Notes: generated by a model from the sequence alone, not told the origin. Positions 31,178-42,894 are shown, counted from the first letter of the stretch. The stretch: DNA of 64,000 bases from Oopsacas minuta (GCA_024704765.1 JAKMXF010000066.1:124001-188000), one strand, 5' to 3'. Numbers and translations: made by a program.

Positions 31178-33610
31178 ATGGAATACACATCAGACAGCTA
31201 TAGGCGTAGTAATAGAAAATTCTTACAACAACCGATGGGTTTAAGCAGTGGTTCTCAACCTTTTCTGGCCTTCCCCCCCTCATGAAGTTTAATCTCCCTT
31301 TTGGCCCCCCACCCTCTCTCCAAATAATTTGATATTTATTTGTTTTAATTCAAATTAACTGTAATTAATGCTAACCTTGTAATTGCTTATTAGATTCTAA
31401 TATTTCAATATCTGTACTATAACTTGATGATGATATCCTTAAATCTTCTCTGAAGTCAAGTCGCCTGCGGTGTTTTGACCTAAGAAAATTTGCTGAAGAA
31501 AACGTTTTCTCACAAAAATATGTTGTTGGAAATGGAAGCAAAAGCAATTTTTCAGCTGTTTTTAAAAGATTTGGTGCTACCCCCTTCACTAAAAACCAGA
31601 ATTCAGTTTGTTAGCACAAGAATATTTAGCTTTTGTCTCCTCATTTGCCTGTAAATATAGCAACTCCTCTACTAGTATGTTGTCTAAGTCCATCATATCT
31701 TCTAGTGACATATCCATCGGGGTTAGCAGGTATTTAGGGATTGATGGAACGTCTGAAAAGCGATTTGATGCCATATTATTCACACGTCGATTACGTATTC
31801 ACAATTGAATACATAGTATTTAGTGTCATACAAAAGCAAATTATATTTGTCAGATGTATGCCATCTTTTCGAACCCTTACATTGTAACACTTACAAAGTA
31901 TTAACAATAATTATGTCTGAGTAAGTTTATCGACGTATAATGCAAATGGGTTTTTAAAAGAGCGAGGAATTGAATACAAAGATGTAAAATAAGTGGCGAT
32001 AGCGAGGAGCCTCCTCTGACTAAATTATTTACGCACACCCAGGTATAGATGGTTCTCTCCGAATATGTATCCCCCCTCTTCGGTATTGCCATCCCCCCAA
32101 TGGAGGGATATCCCCCTGGTTGAGAAGCACTGGATTTAACTATTCTAAATATAAAGTGAAAGAAAATACAACATACCTCAGATGTGCTTTATAAAAAAAC
32201 GGGTGTAAAGGGACAGCTAAATTAAAGTTAGAAAATAATTTGATATATCCCAGTTCAATTCATTACCATGGTAATGATGAGTATAAATCAGGAGTTTATG
32301 AATTGAAGACCATATGCAAGAAAAGGGCTCAAACTTCTCAAGACAATTTAAGGGAGATTTTCGATGACGAAACAAGAACGAGTCTGTTTGCAAGTGAAAT
32401 TTCTTCCAATGAGTGTGAGTCTTCTATGTACCGTTCTAGGAGAAAATTGGAACCTAAGATCCCCCTTACAGCTATAGAATTCTCAGTTATGCTACCCGAA
32501 TCTACTTTTGCGACTCACCACAAATTTACTGTCACGACTAATAACCATACTGCTGTTGTCTTTTATCCTCAACACATGAAAAATTACCTATCAGAAATTT
32601 CCAAAATTCAGTCAGATGGGACATTTTATACAGCGCCAACCCAATTCTCCCAATTATGGACGGCATTTGTGGTAATTGATCGACATGCACTCCCAGGCAT
32701 ACATTGTTTAATGACGTCAAAAGATCAAGAACTCTATACTGCAATAATAGCCAAGATCCATTCTCTCCTTCGAGATTTCAAACCGAAAATCTCTATTTCT
32801 GACTGGGAACCAGCATCGCGAAATTGTTTTAAAGAAATTTATCCCACCATTAAAAATCAGGGATGTTGGTTCCACTTTACCCAACGTATCTGGGTCAAAA
32901 CTCAGAAGCTCGGGCTAGTTCAGAGTTTTCATGTAATCCTGAAACTGCCAATTTCATAAGTAATCTCATGGCAATACCATTTCTCCTAGCAAGTTTAATT
33001 CGTCCAATTAATACATTCCTCCAAGTACCGGATTCAACAAATCTAGAATCAGGCAAATTGGAGCAACTTCGTAAAACTTCAAGAAAGGGTGGATTCCTCA
33101 AATAAATCCCGAGGAGCTTTCTATCCATGAAGCTAAAATTACTACCAATAATGCTGCGGAAAGCTATCACGCAAAGCTAAAATCTATCATTAAAACTCCT
33201 CATTCAAGAGTATGGAATTTTCTGAAAACTCTCACAATATGATAGAAGATATAGATAATGAAATGGGGAGATTGAGACTAGGTCATAGCACTTCTAGGTC
33301 GAGGAAATCAAAGCATGTTCTAAAGGATCAACAACGCGAGGTTATTAAGGTAAAGTTCAGAATTGGCGACTTGACTCCTTGGCAGTATCTAAATGCAATG
33401 AGCAACACTATTGGTGGTACCTTTACTGAATTTGAATTCTCTGATACTGATGAGTCAGACACTTCAGACAATGAAAGCGAGAATCCAGTAGTAGAGAATA
33501 TTTGTGTTATATGTCTGATGCCGCGGACAACAACTTAGGTATTTCTACCTTGTAAGCATGCTAATTGTTGTGCAGCATGCAGCGAGAGAATAGAGGAATT
33601 GAATCAGACG
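31178..33610 (+). pseudogene. MULE transposase with FLYWCH and RING zinc fingers, broken
   Basis: Fragments in order: an N-terminal FLYWCH-like finger starting at the ATG at 31178, interrupted by the hAT insertion and resuming at 32141 (YLRCAL, an in-frame TAA, then NGCKGTAKL and HYHGN). The transposase core at 32240-33200 has all three catalytic acidic residues in recognisable settings: QSDGTFY, SDWEPASRNCF and TNNAAESYH, with the CWFHF motif. Frameshifts occur near 32930 and 33085. A C-terminal RING-type finger (ENICVICLMPRTTT...PCKHANCCAAC) is cut by TAG at 33536-33538. The original single-exon protein bound and cut its own TIRs; it is now inactive. Confidence 0.8.
31246..32132 (-). mobile_element. 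hAT element, 887 bp, internally deleted
   Basis: The ends read CAGTGGTTCTCAACC and GGTTGAGAAGCACTG. The flanks ggtttaag and gatttaac form a degraded 8-bp target duplication (6/8), as expected for hAT. Inside, on the minus strand (31371-31783), is the last part of a hAT transposase: LPFPTTYFCEKTFSSANFLR, the dimerisation-domain signature, preceded in another frame by LYLQANEETKAKYSC. One frameshift at about 31589 separates them. The catalytic core is missing. Confidence 0.85.
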
Positions 33611-33943
33611 TGTCTACTCACTTCATTTATTTCGAAATTGTTACTTTTACTGAATATGATAGCAATATAAAGGAAATAATTGGACAACTTTCTCATACAG
33701 CCCATGTCAAACCAAATTCTGGTTTGGCACAACGAACTCAGTCCAATTTCTATATAAAAATACGTGGAAGAAAACTGTTCATACGAAAAATGTAAAATTA
33801 TCTTGTTTATGTCTAGTTATGTAATATACCTCTAGAGCAGAAACAGAGGAAACCATTGAAATGCATTATTATCAGTGTGATAAGGACTAAGAGTTGAACT
33901 ATACGATTTCATTACATGATCAAAGGGTAATCATTCTGTAATG

Positions 33944-34380
33944 CAGGGGCGTATTTGAAGGGGGCTCCATGGAGCCCCCAGTCGGTGCGCCACTGAACTT
34001 CGTCGGAGGAAAAAAGAAAGGGGTATTTTTCTCCATCTTGCTTGTTGTTGTTGTTTAAAAGATATGATTATATTCAATTTTTTGATGTAGTGATTTTACG
34101 TAACTAGTAGTATATACAATATCTAATTAGTAGTAGAAAATATATCAAGATGTCAACAAAAAGACACGCCAGTGACAGACATAAAGTCAAGTGTCATGGA
34201 TGCGACTTATGTTAAGGAATAACAACATATCTTTTGACTACTTTAGATTAAAATATTTGATTTTGCAAACTTTAGCTTATATTCTTTATTATCATTAGTT
34301 AAGTCGGAGGAATTTACGAAAAAACTCGTCGGAGCTGAAGTTATGGAGCCTCCTCCTTTGTTTGGGGCCATATGCCCCTG
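33944..34380. mobile_element. hAT-type MITE, 437 bp
   Basis: The ends CAGGGGCGTATTTGAAGG and CATATGCCCCTG are imperfect inverted repeats. The 8-bp flanks ctgtaatg and ctgtcatg differ at one base. A gtcggagga motif recurs inside in both halves. It is inserted next to the right arm of the MULE. Confidence 0.8.
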
Positions 34381-34604
34381 CTGTCATGTAAGGTAGTCAC
34401 TCTGTCATGGATATAGAGTATCCATGATACCAGTAATTGAGGTAGTAAAACTGTCATGGTAGTAAATCTGTCATACAACAGACCTTTAATCTGGGCACAA
34501 GTACTACTGCTAGAAAATATGTGTATAAATAGTCCAATCGCTTCAATTCTCATTGCAAAGTCCGTGAATATATTCATAAATAATAATACAAAAGTTCTGC
34601 GGCA

Positions 34605-35809
34605 ATGAATTCAAATTTGAGGAGTTATATAGAATACCTGACTAGAGAGAAGCTAGAGCAAAATATGAAACAAGAATCAATGCTCGATATTGGCTATCCA
34701 ATGAATCTGAAAAATACAGAAACCCACGCTGCTGCAAAAATAGAAATACTGAAGTCATTTCCATTTCTCCTCCATTATAGAAACCCAATGATCATGGAAC
34801 CGTTCTGGACTGCACAATTGATGAAGGAAGAAAAGTCACTAATAACAGAGTTGATCGCTCCTTGGGGTGGTACACCAGAAAACACATGGGGATACATAAC
34901 AAGTGGTGGGAGTGAGAGCAATTTAGCAGCAATTAAGTTTGCATTGAAGTTATTCAGACCACGCAAACCAATTCTTGTATTCTCAAAAGAGACACATTAT
35001 TCCATCATTAAGTTCCTAGACTTTTGTGAAAGTTCATTTCTTGACTGTGTAATCGCGCCGACAAACCTCAGCGGCCAAATGGATCACACACAGATATGGG
35101 ATATTCTAGAAGCATGCTACTCACCAGGCACTCCAGTGATCGTGATTGCTACACTAGGGACAACAATGAAGGGAGCAACAGATGATGTACTAAAGATACG
35201 CGAGGTGTTGCTGGAGAAAGGAGTGAGAAAAGATAATTTGTATGTTCACGCGGACGCAGCGCTAAACGGAGGGTTCTGGCACTTAGACAAGGCTAACTAT
35301 CCCTATCAATTAGGAAATGATACTAACTTATTATCCATCAGTGGTTATAAATGGTATGGATCTATGTATGCAGTTTGTTTGCATTTCATCAAGGAAACAC
35401 TGAACAGTCTTACATCGAATATGCAATGACAGATGATCCTGGGATAGGAGGGTGTAGGAACGGATTCAATGTTATTAGCTGGAAAATCAGATTACTGCAG
35501 TTTGATTGGCAACAGGAGTACAACATGTGTCAGGAGAGAGTTAAGCACATAGAATCAATGCTCAGAAAGTTGGACATAGAATCTCTAATCAATCCAGCTT
35601 CTATAATTATTTGCTTCCCTAAACCTCCACAGGAGATTATACAGAAGTACGTACTGCCTACACATTATGATGAACATCTAGGGAATATTTCTCATCTCGT
35701 CGTACTTCCACATGTAACTAAAGATATTGTTGATTCATTTATTTTGGATCTCAATCAACATTTGGGAGATAAGGGTCTAAGGTTCGTATACAGACAGAGC
35801 TTAGTCTGA
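34605..35809 (+). pseudogene. PLP-dependent group II decarboxylase (histidine/serine decarboxylase-like), frameshifted
   Basis: About 400 codons over two overlapping frames. Part one (34605 to about 35380) holds the PLP fold: GYITSGGSESNLAAIKFAL, H131 (the His that stacks on the cofactor, in SKETHYSI), HADAALNGGFW with D217, and SISGYKW with K249 as the Schiff-base lysine. Part two (about 35380-35809) continues with EYAMTDDPGIGGCRNG and the C-terminal domain. The switch lies in a short T-rich stretch near 35375-35390 and needs a one-base indel. The single-domain length of about 400 residues fits bacterial/plant histidine or serine decarboxylases rather than animal HDC/DDC. It may be a recent pseudogene or carry a sequencing error. 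Confidence 0.8.
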
Positions 35810-36912
35810 ACCATATATATAAAATATCTGTGTAAAATAATTCTACATAAAATAAGAATGTAATTATTGTTAATTGTTTGGCTGATTCTATTGAAAAGAT
35901 CAGATAATTATCATAAATAGAAATTAGTTAAGCAATACATATTTTACGTGGCAACAACTATTTGAAAGCTTCGGACCGGTCGGGTCAGGCCAAAAAACTA
36001 GGTAGTTGTGACCTCCAGACTTTAGTGAGGATAATTATGTACGTACGTACCTGCTATAGGCGCAAACGCTGAAATGAATCTGGGAAGGACTAATTCACAA
36101 AATCGGTTTACATAATTCAATCAGCATCATAGGCGTAGTAAAGTTAAAGTGAGCGTTTGTAAGCGATGGTTGCATTCAAACACAGCTGTGCTGTGCTGAG
36201 CTGGTAAGTTATCAACATGATACGAGTTAGTGTTAATTTCAATAATGAATGTGTGTGTGTACATCTTTCCTCAGTTAATTTGTATCACTAGTGAAGCCCG
36301 AGAAGGTAAATAATAAAATATGTCGGGCTGGCAGACTGCATTTGGGTCATGTTTCCTTCCAATGAACAAACTACAGTTGACATCGGGTACTCGAACCCTC
36401 AGGGGAAATCAAAATCTGTTCGAAATACTGAATGTTTGAGTTAACGGATGCGATAAGTACTAAAGGTAATGATAGCGAATGTTCTAGTTAACCGGCATTC
36501 GAGTTACCGGATGTTGACTGTAATTAGTCGCTAAAACAAATTATTAATATTACTTTTGAAGTAAAGGCAAAATGTGTGAAAATATGATTAATCATATGAG
36601 AGATCTTGTAGAGGGACTGAATTTTAGTGTATAACCAAATTCGATAAAAATGACTATCAGAAACTGAACTAATAATATTTCAACTGACGAAGAAGTATTT
36701 AAGCTCCATCTATAGCATTCTTTGAAATTACAAGGAAAGGTGTGAAGATTAAAATATGTTCCCTGTTGTTTCACAGCCGCCTTATTATAAAGAAATAACT
36801 TGAATGATTCAAAACATAACTAAAAATAGGAAAATCTCAAAGTATTCAAACAGAGGTTGTTGATAGAAAAAAGTATTTGTGACGTAATAATCCATCACAA
36901 AATACACTTAAT
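35810..36912. other. Intergenic with one MITE and an R2 fragment
   Basis: Contains the MITE at 36374-36520 (separate entry), followed at 36535-36605 by an R2 fragment (caaaatgtgtgaaaatatga). The rest is featureless. Confidence 0.4.
36374..36520. mobile_element. Tc1/mariner-type MITE, 147 bp
   Basis: Ends CAGTTGACATCGGGTACTCG and, reverse-complemented, CAGTCAACATCCGGTAACTCG, each flanked by TA. Non-coding. Confidence 0.75.
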
Positions 36913-37326
36913 CTATTGAGCAGGTGGTGGAGGAGGATACTGTACTTGTCCCATATTAATTGGAGTAGTTGTCTGTACAGGGTGAGGGTATCCAGGATAG
37001 TACTGTGTCATCACTACAGGTTGTTGTTGGGGATTGTACAGCTGTTGTTGAGTCTTACCCTTACTCTTACCTTGTGAATAGGCAAACTTGATTATAAAAG
37101 CTGCCAATGCAGCAAGGAATATGATAACACCTCCAGTACAACAACAACAGGCTACTATTACGAAAGTTATTGTAGCAGATAGACAGGCTGCGTCACAACT
37201 ATCATAATAGTAATAGTAGGAGTATCCGTAGTAGGGAGGTGATAAAGCAACAGAGAAAGGCAGAATAGTAGCCAATAGGAGGAGAGTGAGGAAAATATAT
37301 GTAGACATCATACTAGAGTATAGCAT
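36913..37326 (-). CDS. Cysteine-rich single-pass membrane protein, paralogue 1
   Basis: 137 residues, single exon; translation could start at the ATG at 37326 or at MMST 15 bases later, as in paralogue 2. Signal peptide (about residues 1-28, ending PFSVALS), a short Tyr-rich ectodomain with two Cys (SCDAAC), one TM segment with a CCCC cluster (about 50-76), then a cytosolic tail rich in Gln/Pro/Tyr ending in polyproline (PPPPPAQ). The layout matches the loose Shisa/CYYR1/WBP1-type group of small adaptors whose tails recruit WW or SH3 proteins; family membership is inferred. It is one of three tandem copies. Confidence 0.8.
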   Translation of the reverse strand: MLYSSMMSTYIFLTLLLLATILPFSVALSPPYYGYSYYYYYDSCDAACLSATITFVIVACCCCTGGVIIFLAALAAFIIKFAYSQGKSKGKTQQQLYNPQQQPVVMTQYYPGYPHPVQTTTPINMGQVQYPPPPPAQ

Positions 37327-38477
37327 CGTAATTAATAATATTGTAGAGAAATATTAGACCAGTTATCTACGGTTGATGGTAAATCAAAATGTATTTCCAC
37401 GGAACTACACATTACACTGAATCAATATTATTGAAGCGACTACAAAATCTTTGTATAAATATCAGTAAACGCCATTGAGGCTCGTGAGCGGAGTGATAAT
37501 TATGAAATGTAGTAATTACGGTATGTATTTTGTACTACCCCTACCATATTCCAGTTTGTGAAATTCATTCTACCATTTGCTATATAGCACCAAACAAAGC
37601 TGTGGATATCGACCTAACTTATATGCATTATCGTTCTGTCGATTTATTTTCCGTCTGTTAAAGTAATTTATTACAGTCTCAATCTACGGCAGTTTGATCC
37701 TAGAAATACATTTATGAAATGTTACTTGTGCAACAGTTACACAAATACGAAAATTCCTGGCAGTATGCATAGTTGCTCCACTAGTGAAAAAGCCAAAATA
37801 GTATGTTGCTAATATAAATTAATAGACTGCCGTCATCACATTACACTAAAGGACACTAAAGGAACAAACTCTCTTATACGATAAATCAATATGTAACTTT
37901 TCTGATCATACATCACACAAACATGTAATATTCAAAGTATTTTCACGTCTAGTAAACAGCAGATCTGTTAGATTTCTGACCATATCCGTTCACTAATTCC
38001 AAGAAATATTTGTTAAGTCCACATTACGCTGTTATAGTCATATCAAGTATTGAATTATTTTACTTGCGCTAGTAGACACGATTTTTGCTAATCATTGCTT
38101 GTATGTGTGATGATGTCACTTTGAATTATATAGATCGGACGGCTTGAATCTACATCAGATGTGTTAAATATATTTACACTATATATTTTATCAATTCAAT
38201 TTAGAACATTTGCAAAAAAAGATATTAAACAATTAAAGGAGTATTTGATTAAACCTCTCTAGATTCTAGAAAATCTTAGCTACTAATAACAACTACACTT
38301 TCTATTGTAAAAGCAACATTAAACATTTTCCACTCGTGAAACAACTGTGTATATCACCTAGAATTTTCTTACTCTAATCATACATTAGTATTGCAGGGAG
38401 CTCTACTCAATAATATTTACAAATAATATAAAAATTATTATCAATATGAAAGTAAATCTAGAAGTAATAAATAAATT
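37327..38477. other. Intergenic, no gene recognised
   Basis: AT-rich spacer between the first two membrane-protein paralogues. No domain-bearing frame or repeat could be defined. Confidence 0.4.
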
Positions 38478-38836
38478 CAGGGCTGTATCAACTCAAAATG
38501 AGTTGGCAAATTCAACTCATTTTATTGAATGAGTTGAATGAGTTGACAACGCAATCGGGCCTGGACTCGGTATGAAAAGTAGGTACATTATCTGTTCCAA
38601 GAATTGGGAATCATCAAGGGCAATGATGTAACAATGTATTTTGCTCCCACCGAAACATCAATGCATCAGTTTTATAATGTTCTAAGCTTATTATTTCAAG
38701 TTAAACTCTTGGTTATAAAAAGAGTTGGTAAAATCAACTTTTTATTTGAGTTGAATGAGTTGGTAGCGGCGAAATTAATTAGTTGGTAAACAAAATATGA
38801 GTTTTTTGCCAACTCAAAATGAGTTGATACAGCCCT
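38478..38836. mobile_element. hAT-like MITE, 359 bp, long perfect-looking ends
   Basis: The ends CAGGGCTGTATCAACTCAAA and TTTGAGTTGATACAGCCCTG-type arms pair over about 33 bp. The internal aactcattt/aaatgagtt motif is reiterated. No clear 8-bp duplication survives. A diverged inverted relative is at 16428-16742. Confidence 0.8.
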
Positions 38837-38989
38837 GCTGAGTGAGTGATTCTAGATTCTAGAATATTCCGAGATTAGATCTTTGAATGAGGGAATAATG
38901 GCGACTAATAGGAAAATAAGATGGATCGTGGCTTCGGATGAATATTAAAAAGGAAAATATTCAGAACGTAAACATGTCCAGCCGACAGA

Positions 38990-39330
38990 CTGTGAGTATG
39001 CCCTGGCGTGAAATTTTGCATCATAAGAAATAATTGCAAAAAGTTTGAAAATATGTATAAGCATTTGATAAATCTGGGAAATTGCAATTTTCTGGCTCTA
39101 AAAATCTCAATTACCCTTGACAAGTGTCAAAATTATTCACCAAAAGGGTCAAATTCGTACACAAGATGCAAATCTAAGGCCCAAATGTATATGAGTCCCA
39201 ATTATTATGTTACTAACGGAGTTACGGAAGTCACAATCGTCCATGCCATTAGGGCATCTCGTTATAGAAGCTGTACTAAAAACAATGTACGTATTTAGAT
39301 TCATAATATAAAACAGAGGTTATAAATAGA
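38990..39330 (+). repeat. Dispersed repeat R2 copy next to paralogue 2
   Basis: Shares with 40490-40990 and 54960-55350 the series gtgtgaaaat / atttgtaac-like, gtgcaaatc, aatgtatatga, gttactaacggagttac and catcgtccatgccattagg-like blocks. It ends against the 3' end of the minus-strand membrane protein gene. Confidence 0.55.
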
Positions 39331-39376
39331 AACAAAATATTTGTGATGTAATAATCCATCACAAAATACACTTAAT

Positions 39377-39775
39377 CTATTGAGCAGGTGGTGGAGGAGG
39401 ATACTGTACTTGTCCCATATTAATTGGAGTAGTTGTCTGTACAGGGTGAGGGTATCCAGGATAGTACTGTGTCATCACTACAGGTTGTTGTTGGGGATTG
39501 TACAGCTGTTGTTGAGTCTTACCCTTACTCTTACCTTGTGAATAGGCAAACTTGATTATAAAAGCTGCCAATGCAGCAAGGAATATGATAACACATCCAG
39601 TACAACAACAACAGGCTACTATTACGAAAGTTATTGTAGCAAATAGACAGGCTGCGTTACAACTATCATGATAGTAATAGTAGGAGTATCTGTAGGAGAT
39701 TTGTGATTCAGCAAGAGAGAAAGGCAGAATAGTAGCCAATAGGAGGAGAGAGAGGAAAAGATATGTAGACATCAT
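39377..39775 (-). CDS. Cysteine-rich single-pass membrane protein, paralogue 2
   Basis: 132 residues. Signal peptide of the MMSTYLFLSLLLLATILPF type, ectodomain with SCNAAC, TM with VACCCCTGCVIIFLAA, then the same Gln/Pro/Tyr-rich tail. From residue about 52 it is essentially identical to paralogues 1 and 3, whereas the ectodomain differs. Its 3' flank (39300-39376) is also conserved among copies, so the duplicated block extends beyond the stop. Confidence 0.8.
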   Translation of the reverse strand: MMSTYLFLSLLLLATILPFSLAESQISYRYSYYYYHDSCNAACLFATITFVIVACCCCTGCVIIFLAALAAFIIKFAYSQGKSKGKTQQQLYNPQQQPVVMTQYYPGYPHPVQTTTPINMGQVQYPPPPPAQ

Positions 39776-40489
39776 TATGACAGTAGTATATACTAACTAA
39801 TGATATTGTAGAAAATAACAGGTCAGTTCAGGCTACGTCTCTCTTTCAACTGGTTATTATTCGATTCTTAAAACAGCTCAAAGCACTGGTAAATACACTC
39901 AATTTCCACATGCATCACTAAAATCGGCTGAATTATGCCTTTTTCATGCATTTTAGGTCAAATTTTGAAATTATTAATGTCAAATTTTGAAATAAATAAT
40001 GACCTCGGTCTATCTTTTATGGGCAGACAAATTGTACAGGGTGATAGTGAACTGTCAGGGCTTTCTACTGAACCCATCTCTGAACTTGTAGCATCAAACT
40101 GACCGAGTCATGACCGTTTGAAGTTGGTAATCATATACCGAGGACAGTATTTCACGAAATGTTGACATTAAAATTTTCGAAATTGGGCCTCTATTCAAGA
40201 ATAAATGTATGAAAAATACATAATTAAGCCGATTTTAGGGATGCACGTGGAAATTGTGTATTTGCTGGGGCTTTGAGGACACTAGTGGAAAATTGTGTCC
40301 ATATGAAGTGTTTTTTCAGTTATGAAGCTAACTAATTGCAAGAAATTTCGTTAGGTCCATATTACCCTGTTTTTAGTCAAATTAATATTGAATTATTAAT
40401 CGCTTCAGATTGTACTACAAATAAAGTGCAGATAAATATACCAAAAGTGACAGAGGAGATAGCACAAAATTTCTCTTCCTATCTCAAAA
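39776..40489. other. Intergenic spacer, no gene recognised
   Basis: AT-rich with a weak duplicated gtcaaattttgaaat segment at about 39958-39995. No supported feature. Confidence 0.35.
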
Positions 40490-40990
40490 TAAGTAAAGCA
40501 CAAAGGTGTCAAAATATGATAAATAATGTAGATATAGATTTGGAAATGTTAAATTTAGAATCTACATACTCCATTACCCCTTACTAACAGTTAAAATAAA
40601 ATCTCTAGAATGGTTTTGAATAATATGCATAAAGGTGTGAAAATATGATTATTCATATGATAAATCTGTGAATTTGTAACTTTCAGACTCTCAAAATCTC
40701 TAAATCGGACTCTATACAGCCAATAACCCCTGACAACATGTTGAAATCTAATCTCTAGCTTGCTTTTGTATTTTCATAGAAAGGTGTGAAAATATGATTA
40801 ATCACCAAAAAGGTGTGAAATATTAACTTTAGAAAAAAAATCATACCCGAGGTGCAAATCTCCGATCAAAAATGTATATGCATGCCTATTTTCATGTTAC
40901 TAACGGAGTTACCTAAGGCACAATCGTCCTTGCCATTAGGACATCTCCTTATAGAAGCTATACAAAACAATATATTTAAATTCAAATATG
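40490..40990 (+). repeat. Dispersed repeat R2, longest copy
   Basis: Contains both internal subunits (atctctagaatgg...gtgtgaaaatatga and atctctagcttgcttttgta...gtgtgaaatatta), followed by gaggtgcaaatctccga and gttactaacggagttacc. It lies immediately 3' of paralogue 3 in the same relative position as the copy beside paralogue 2. Confidence 0.6.
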
Positions 40991-41051
40991 AACAGAAGTT
41001 ACAAATAGAAAATCTTCGTGACGTAATAATCCATCACAAAATAAACTTAGT

Positions 41052-41429
41052 CTATTGAGCAGGTGGTGGAGGAGGATACTGTACTTGTCCCATATTAATT
41101 GGAGTAGTTGTCTGTACAGGGTGAGGGTATCCAGGATAGTACTGTGTCATCACTACAGGTTGTTGTTGGGGATTGTACAGCTGTTGTTGAGTTTTACCCT
41201 TACTCTTACCTTGTGAATAGGCAAACTTGATTATAAAAGCTGCCAATGCAGCAAGGAATATGATAACACATCCAGTACAACAACAACAGGCTACTATTAC
41301 GAAAGTTATTGTAACAGTTAGACAGGCTGTATCACAACTATCAGTTCTGGCAATGGATAGAGCAGCAGAGGAAGGCAGATACGCTACCAGTAGTAGGATC
41401 AGAGAGAGAAGGGTTGTAGATGATAGCAT
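41052..41429 (-). CDS. Cysteine-rich single-pass membrane protein, paralogue 3
   Basis: 125 residues, the shortest copy. The signal peptide and ectodomain are unrelated in detail to copies 1 and 2 (MLSSTTLLSLILLLVA, then IARTDSCDTACLTV), but the TM and tail from CCCCTGC onward are identical. The conserved D/N-x-C-x-x-A-C-L motif before the TM is kept in all three. Role unknown; the tail suggests an endosomal or signalling adaptor. Confidence 0.8.
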   Translation of the reverse strand: MLSSTTLLSLILLLVAYLPSSAALSIARTDSCDTACLTVTITFVIVACCCCTGCVIIFLAALAAFIIKFAYSQGKSKGKTQQQLYNPQQQPVVMTQYYPGYPHPVQTTTPINMGQVQYPPPPPAQ

Positions 41430-42093
41430 ATTACTGGAGTTGTAATAATATATGATTTAATGGATACTTGGAATAATTAAGTATTATTATTATAGGTTAA
41501 CCTCTTGCGACAGCGACGTGATTAATCATATGATAAATACGTGCATACGAGAGTTAATTATTCATGATCATGAATCTCCGAATCGTATCTTACAAATGCC
41601 CTGCCAAGATAATGAAAACATATCTTCAGGATCGATTTGAACTTTTCCTCGAAAAGTGTGAAAATAAAAATTCATCACATCGTAAAGTTCTTATTTGAAA
41701 AAGCCTTTAATGTCAATTTTCAGGGTAATTAGAGGGATGCCGCACATCAGCCATGTCAATATTTGTACATGAAATAGCCTTAGATCAACATCCATAGTCC
41801 AGAAATACAGTACAAGACTGTCATAAAGTAAAGGCAAATAATTGTATATTTTGTAGAAATAGTTGAATAAGTTTTCAAGAGGGATTGGAGTAAATGCTCC
41901 AAAAATAGTCCGTGAAAATACGGTACATTCATGTAAATAAACCAAATATTAGTATTAATAACCTAAATGATATCATCAATATTATATAGGTGTAGTAAGT
42001 AGAGAGTTATTAGGGTAGAGCAGATGAAGTAAAGTTACACAATCATTTATTAACATAAAAGTATAAAGATAGCTTAACACGGTTATTATTGAG

Positions 42094-42894
42094 CTAGTAA
42101 TACCGTGTTCTGTGTTGTATTTGAGATCCTCCCCATGCAGGTTCAGGTAAACTCTGCTCTCCGCGAAATACTTCAACATTCTCAACACCGTTCTTAACAG
42201 TTCTACGCACAGTTTCCTTCTTCCCGTCAACAATAGTAGTAGTAGTGGATACAGAATTAACTCCTCCAGAACCTCCACCTGAATAGGACCCACTGAAACT
42301 ACTACTATGAGAATAAGTATTCATACCCTGGTGAGGCTCAAACATATTATGGGAAGTAAAGCTGGGCATACCCATATGCATAAATGGGTCTCTAACAGCT
42401 GGCATACGAGCATCTCTTCTGTCAAAGTTGAAGAATGGATCGTTTTGAAACATTGAAGTATGAGCTGCGAATGGATCCCTACAAAATGGGTCATCACCAA
42501 ATGGAGATGATGATCCGAAGAATTCTTTGAAAATATCGTGAGGGGATCTGAATACGAACGAATGGAATTGAGGAAAGTTTGATCCATGACCGAAACCTGT
42601 ATCAGCATGTCCTGTGTGAAATCCTCTCTCTAATCCATCAGCTCCATAGCGATCATACGTATCCTTCTTCTCAGGATCTGATAATACGTCATAAGCCCTT
42701 GATATTAGCTTAAACATATTCTCAGCTTCTGGATTATCCTTATTCTTATCAGGATGAAACTTTAGAGCTAACTTTCTATAAGCTTTCCTTATCTCCTCTG
42801 ATGTAGCTGATCTGGATAGACCAAGTAGTTCGTAGTAGTCCAGGTGCTCAGAGCTATGATCATTACGTCTGGTGTGATATTTGTGTCTACTCAT
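42094..42894 (-). CDS. DNAJB6: DNAJB6-like class II J-domain co-chaperone
   Basis: 266 residues from the ATG at 42894. The J domain lies at residues about 18-86 with the HPD motif at 47-49, needed to stimulate Hsp70 ATPase. It is followed by a Gly/Phe-rich region with repeated DPF motifs, a Ser-rich stretch ([14 protein letters not shown]) and a C-terminal segment, [20 protein letters not shown], that parallels the end of the DNAJB6/B2/B8 J domain proteins. Members hold aggregation-prone clients for Hsp70 in cytosol and nucleus. DNAJB6 versus DNAJB2/7/8 cannot be separated with certainty. Confidence 0.88.
   Translation of the reverse strand: MSRHKYHTRRNDHSSEHLDYYELLGLSRSATSEEIRKAYRKLALKFHPDKNKDNPEAENMFKLISRAYDVLSDPEKKDTYDRYGADGLERGFHTGHADTGFGHGSNFPQFHSFVFRSPHDIFKEFFGSSSPFGDDPFCRDPFAAHTSMFQNDPFFNFDRRDARMPAVRDPFMHMGMPSFTSHNMFEPHQGMNTYSHSSSFSGSYSGGGSGGVNSVSTTTTIVDGKKETVRRTVKNGVENVEVFRGEQSLPEPAWGGSQIQHRTRYY

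Larger units (their letters stand above)
30858..34490 (+). mobile_element. Decayed MULE (Mutator-like) DNA transposon
   Basis: Inverted terminal arms of about 90-105 bp bracket the region. The left arm (30860-30945) begins cctgttgtatgacag and contains ggatactctatatccatgac. The right arm (34384-34490) is its reverse complement with an extra 17-bp duplication. Long TIRs are typical of MULEs. The transposase gene lies inside on the plus strand. A hAT element (31246-32132) and a hAT MITE (33944-34380) have inserted into it. The outer target duplication is not recognisable. Confidence 0.75.

Noticed and set aside
34605-35809. Programmed frameshift in the PLP decarboxylase
   Set aside because: No slippery heptamer or downstream structure is evident; a simple indel or sequence error explains the data better.
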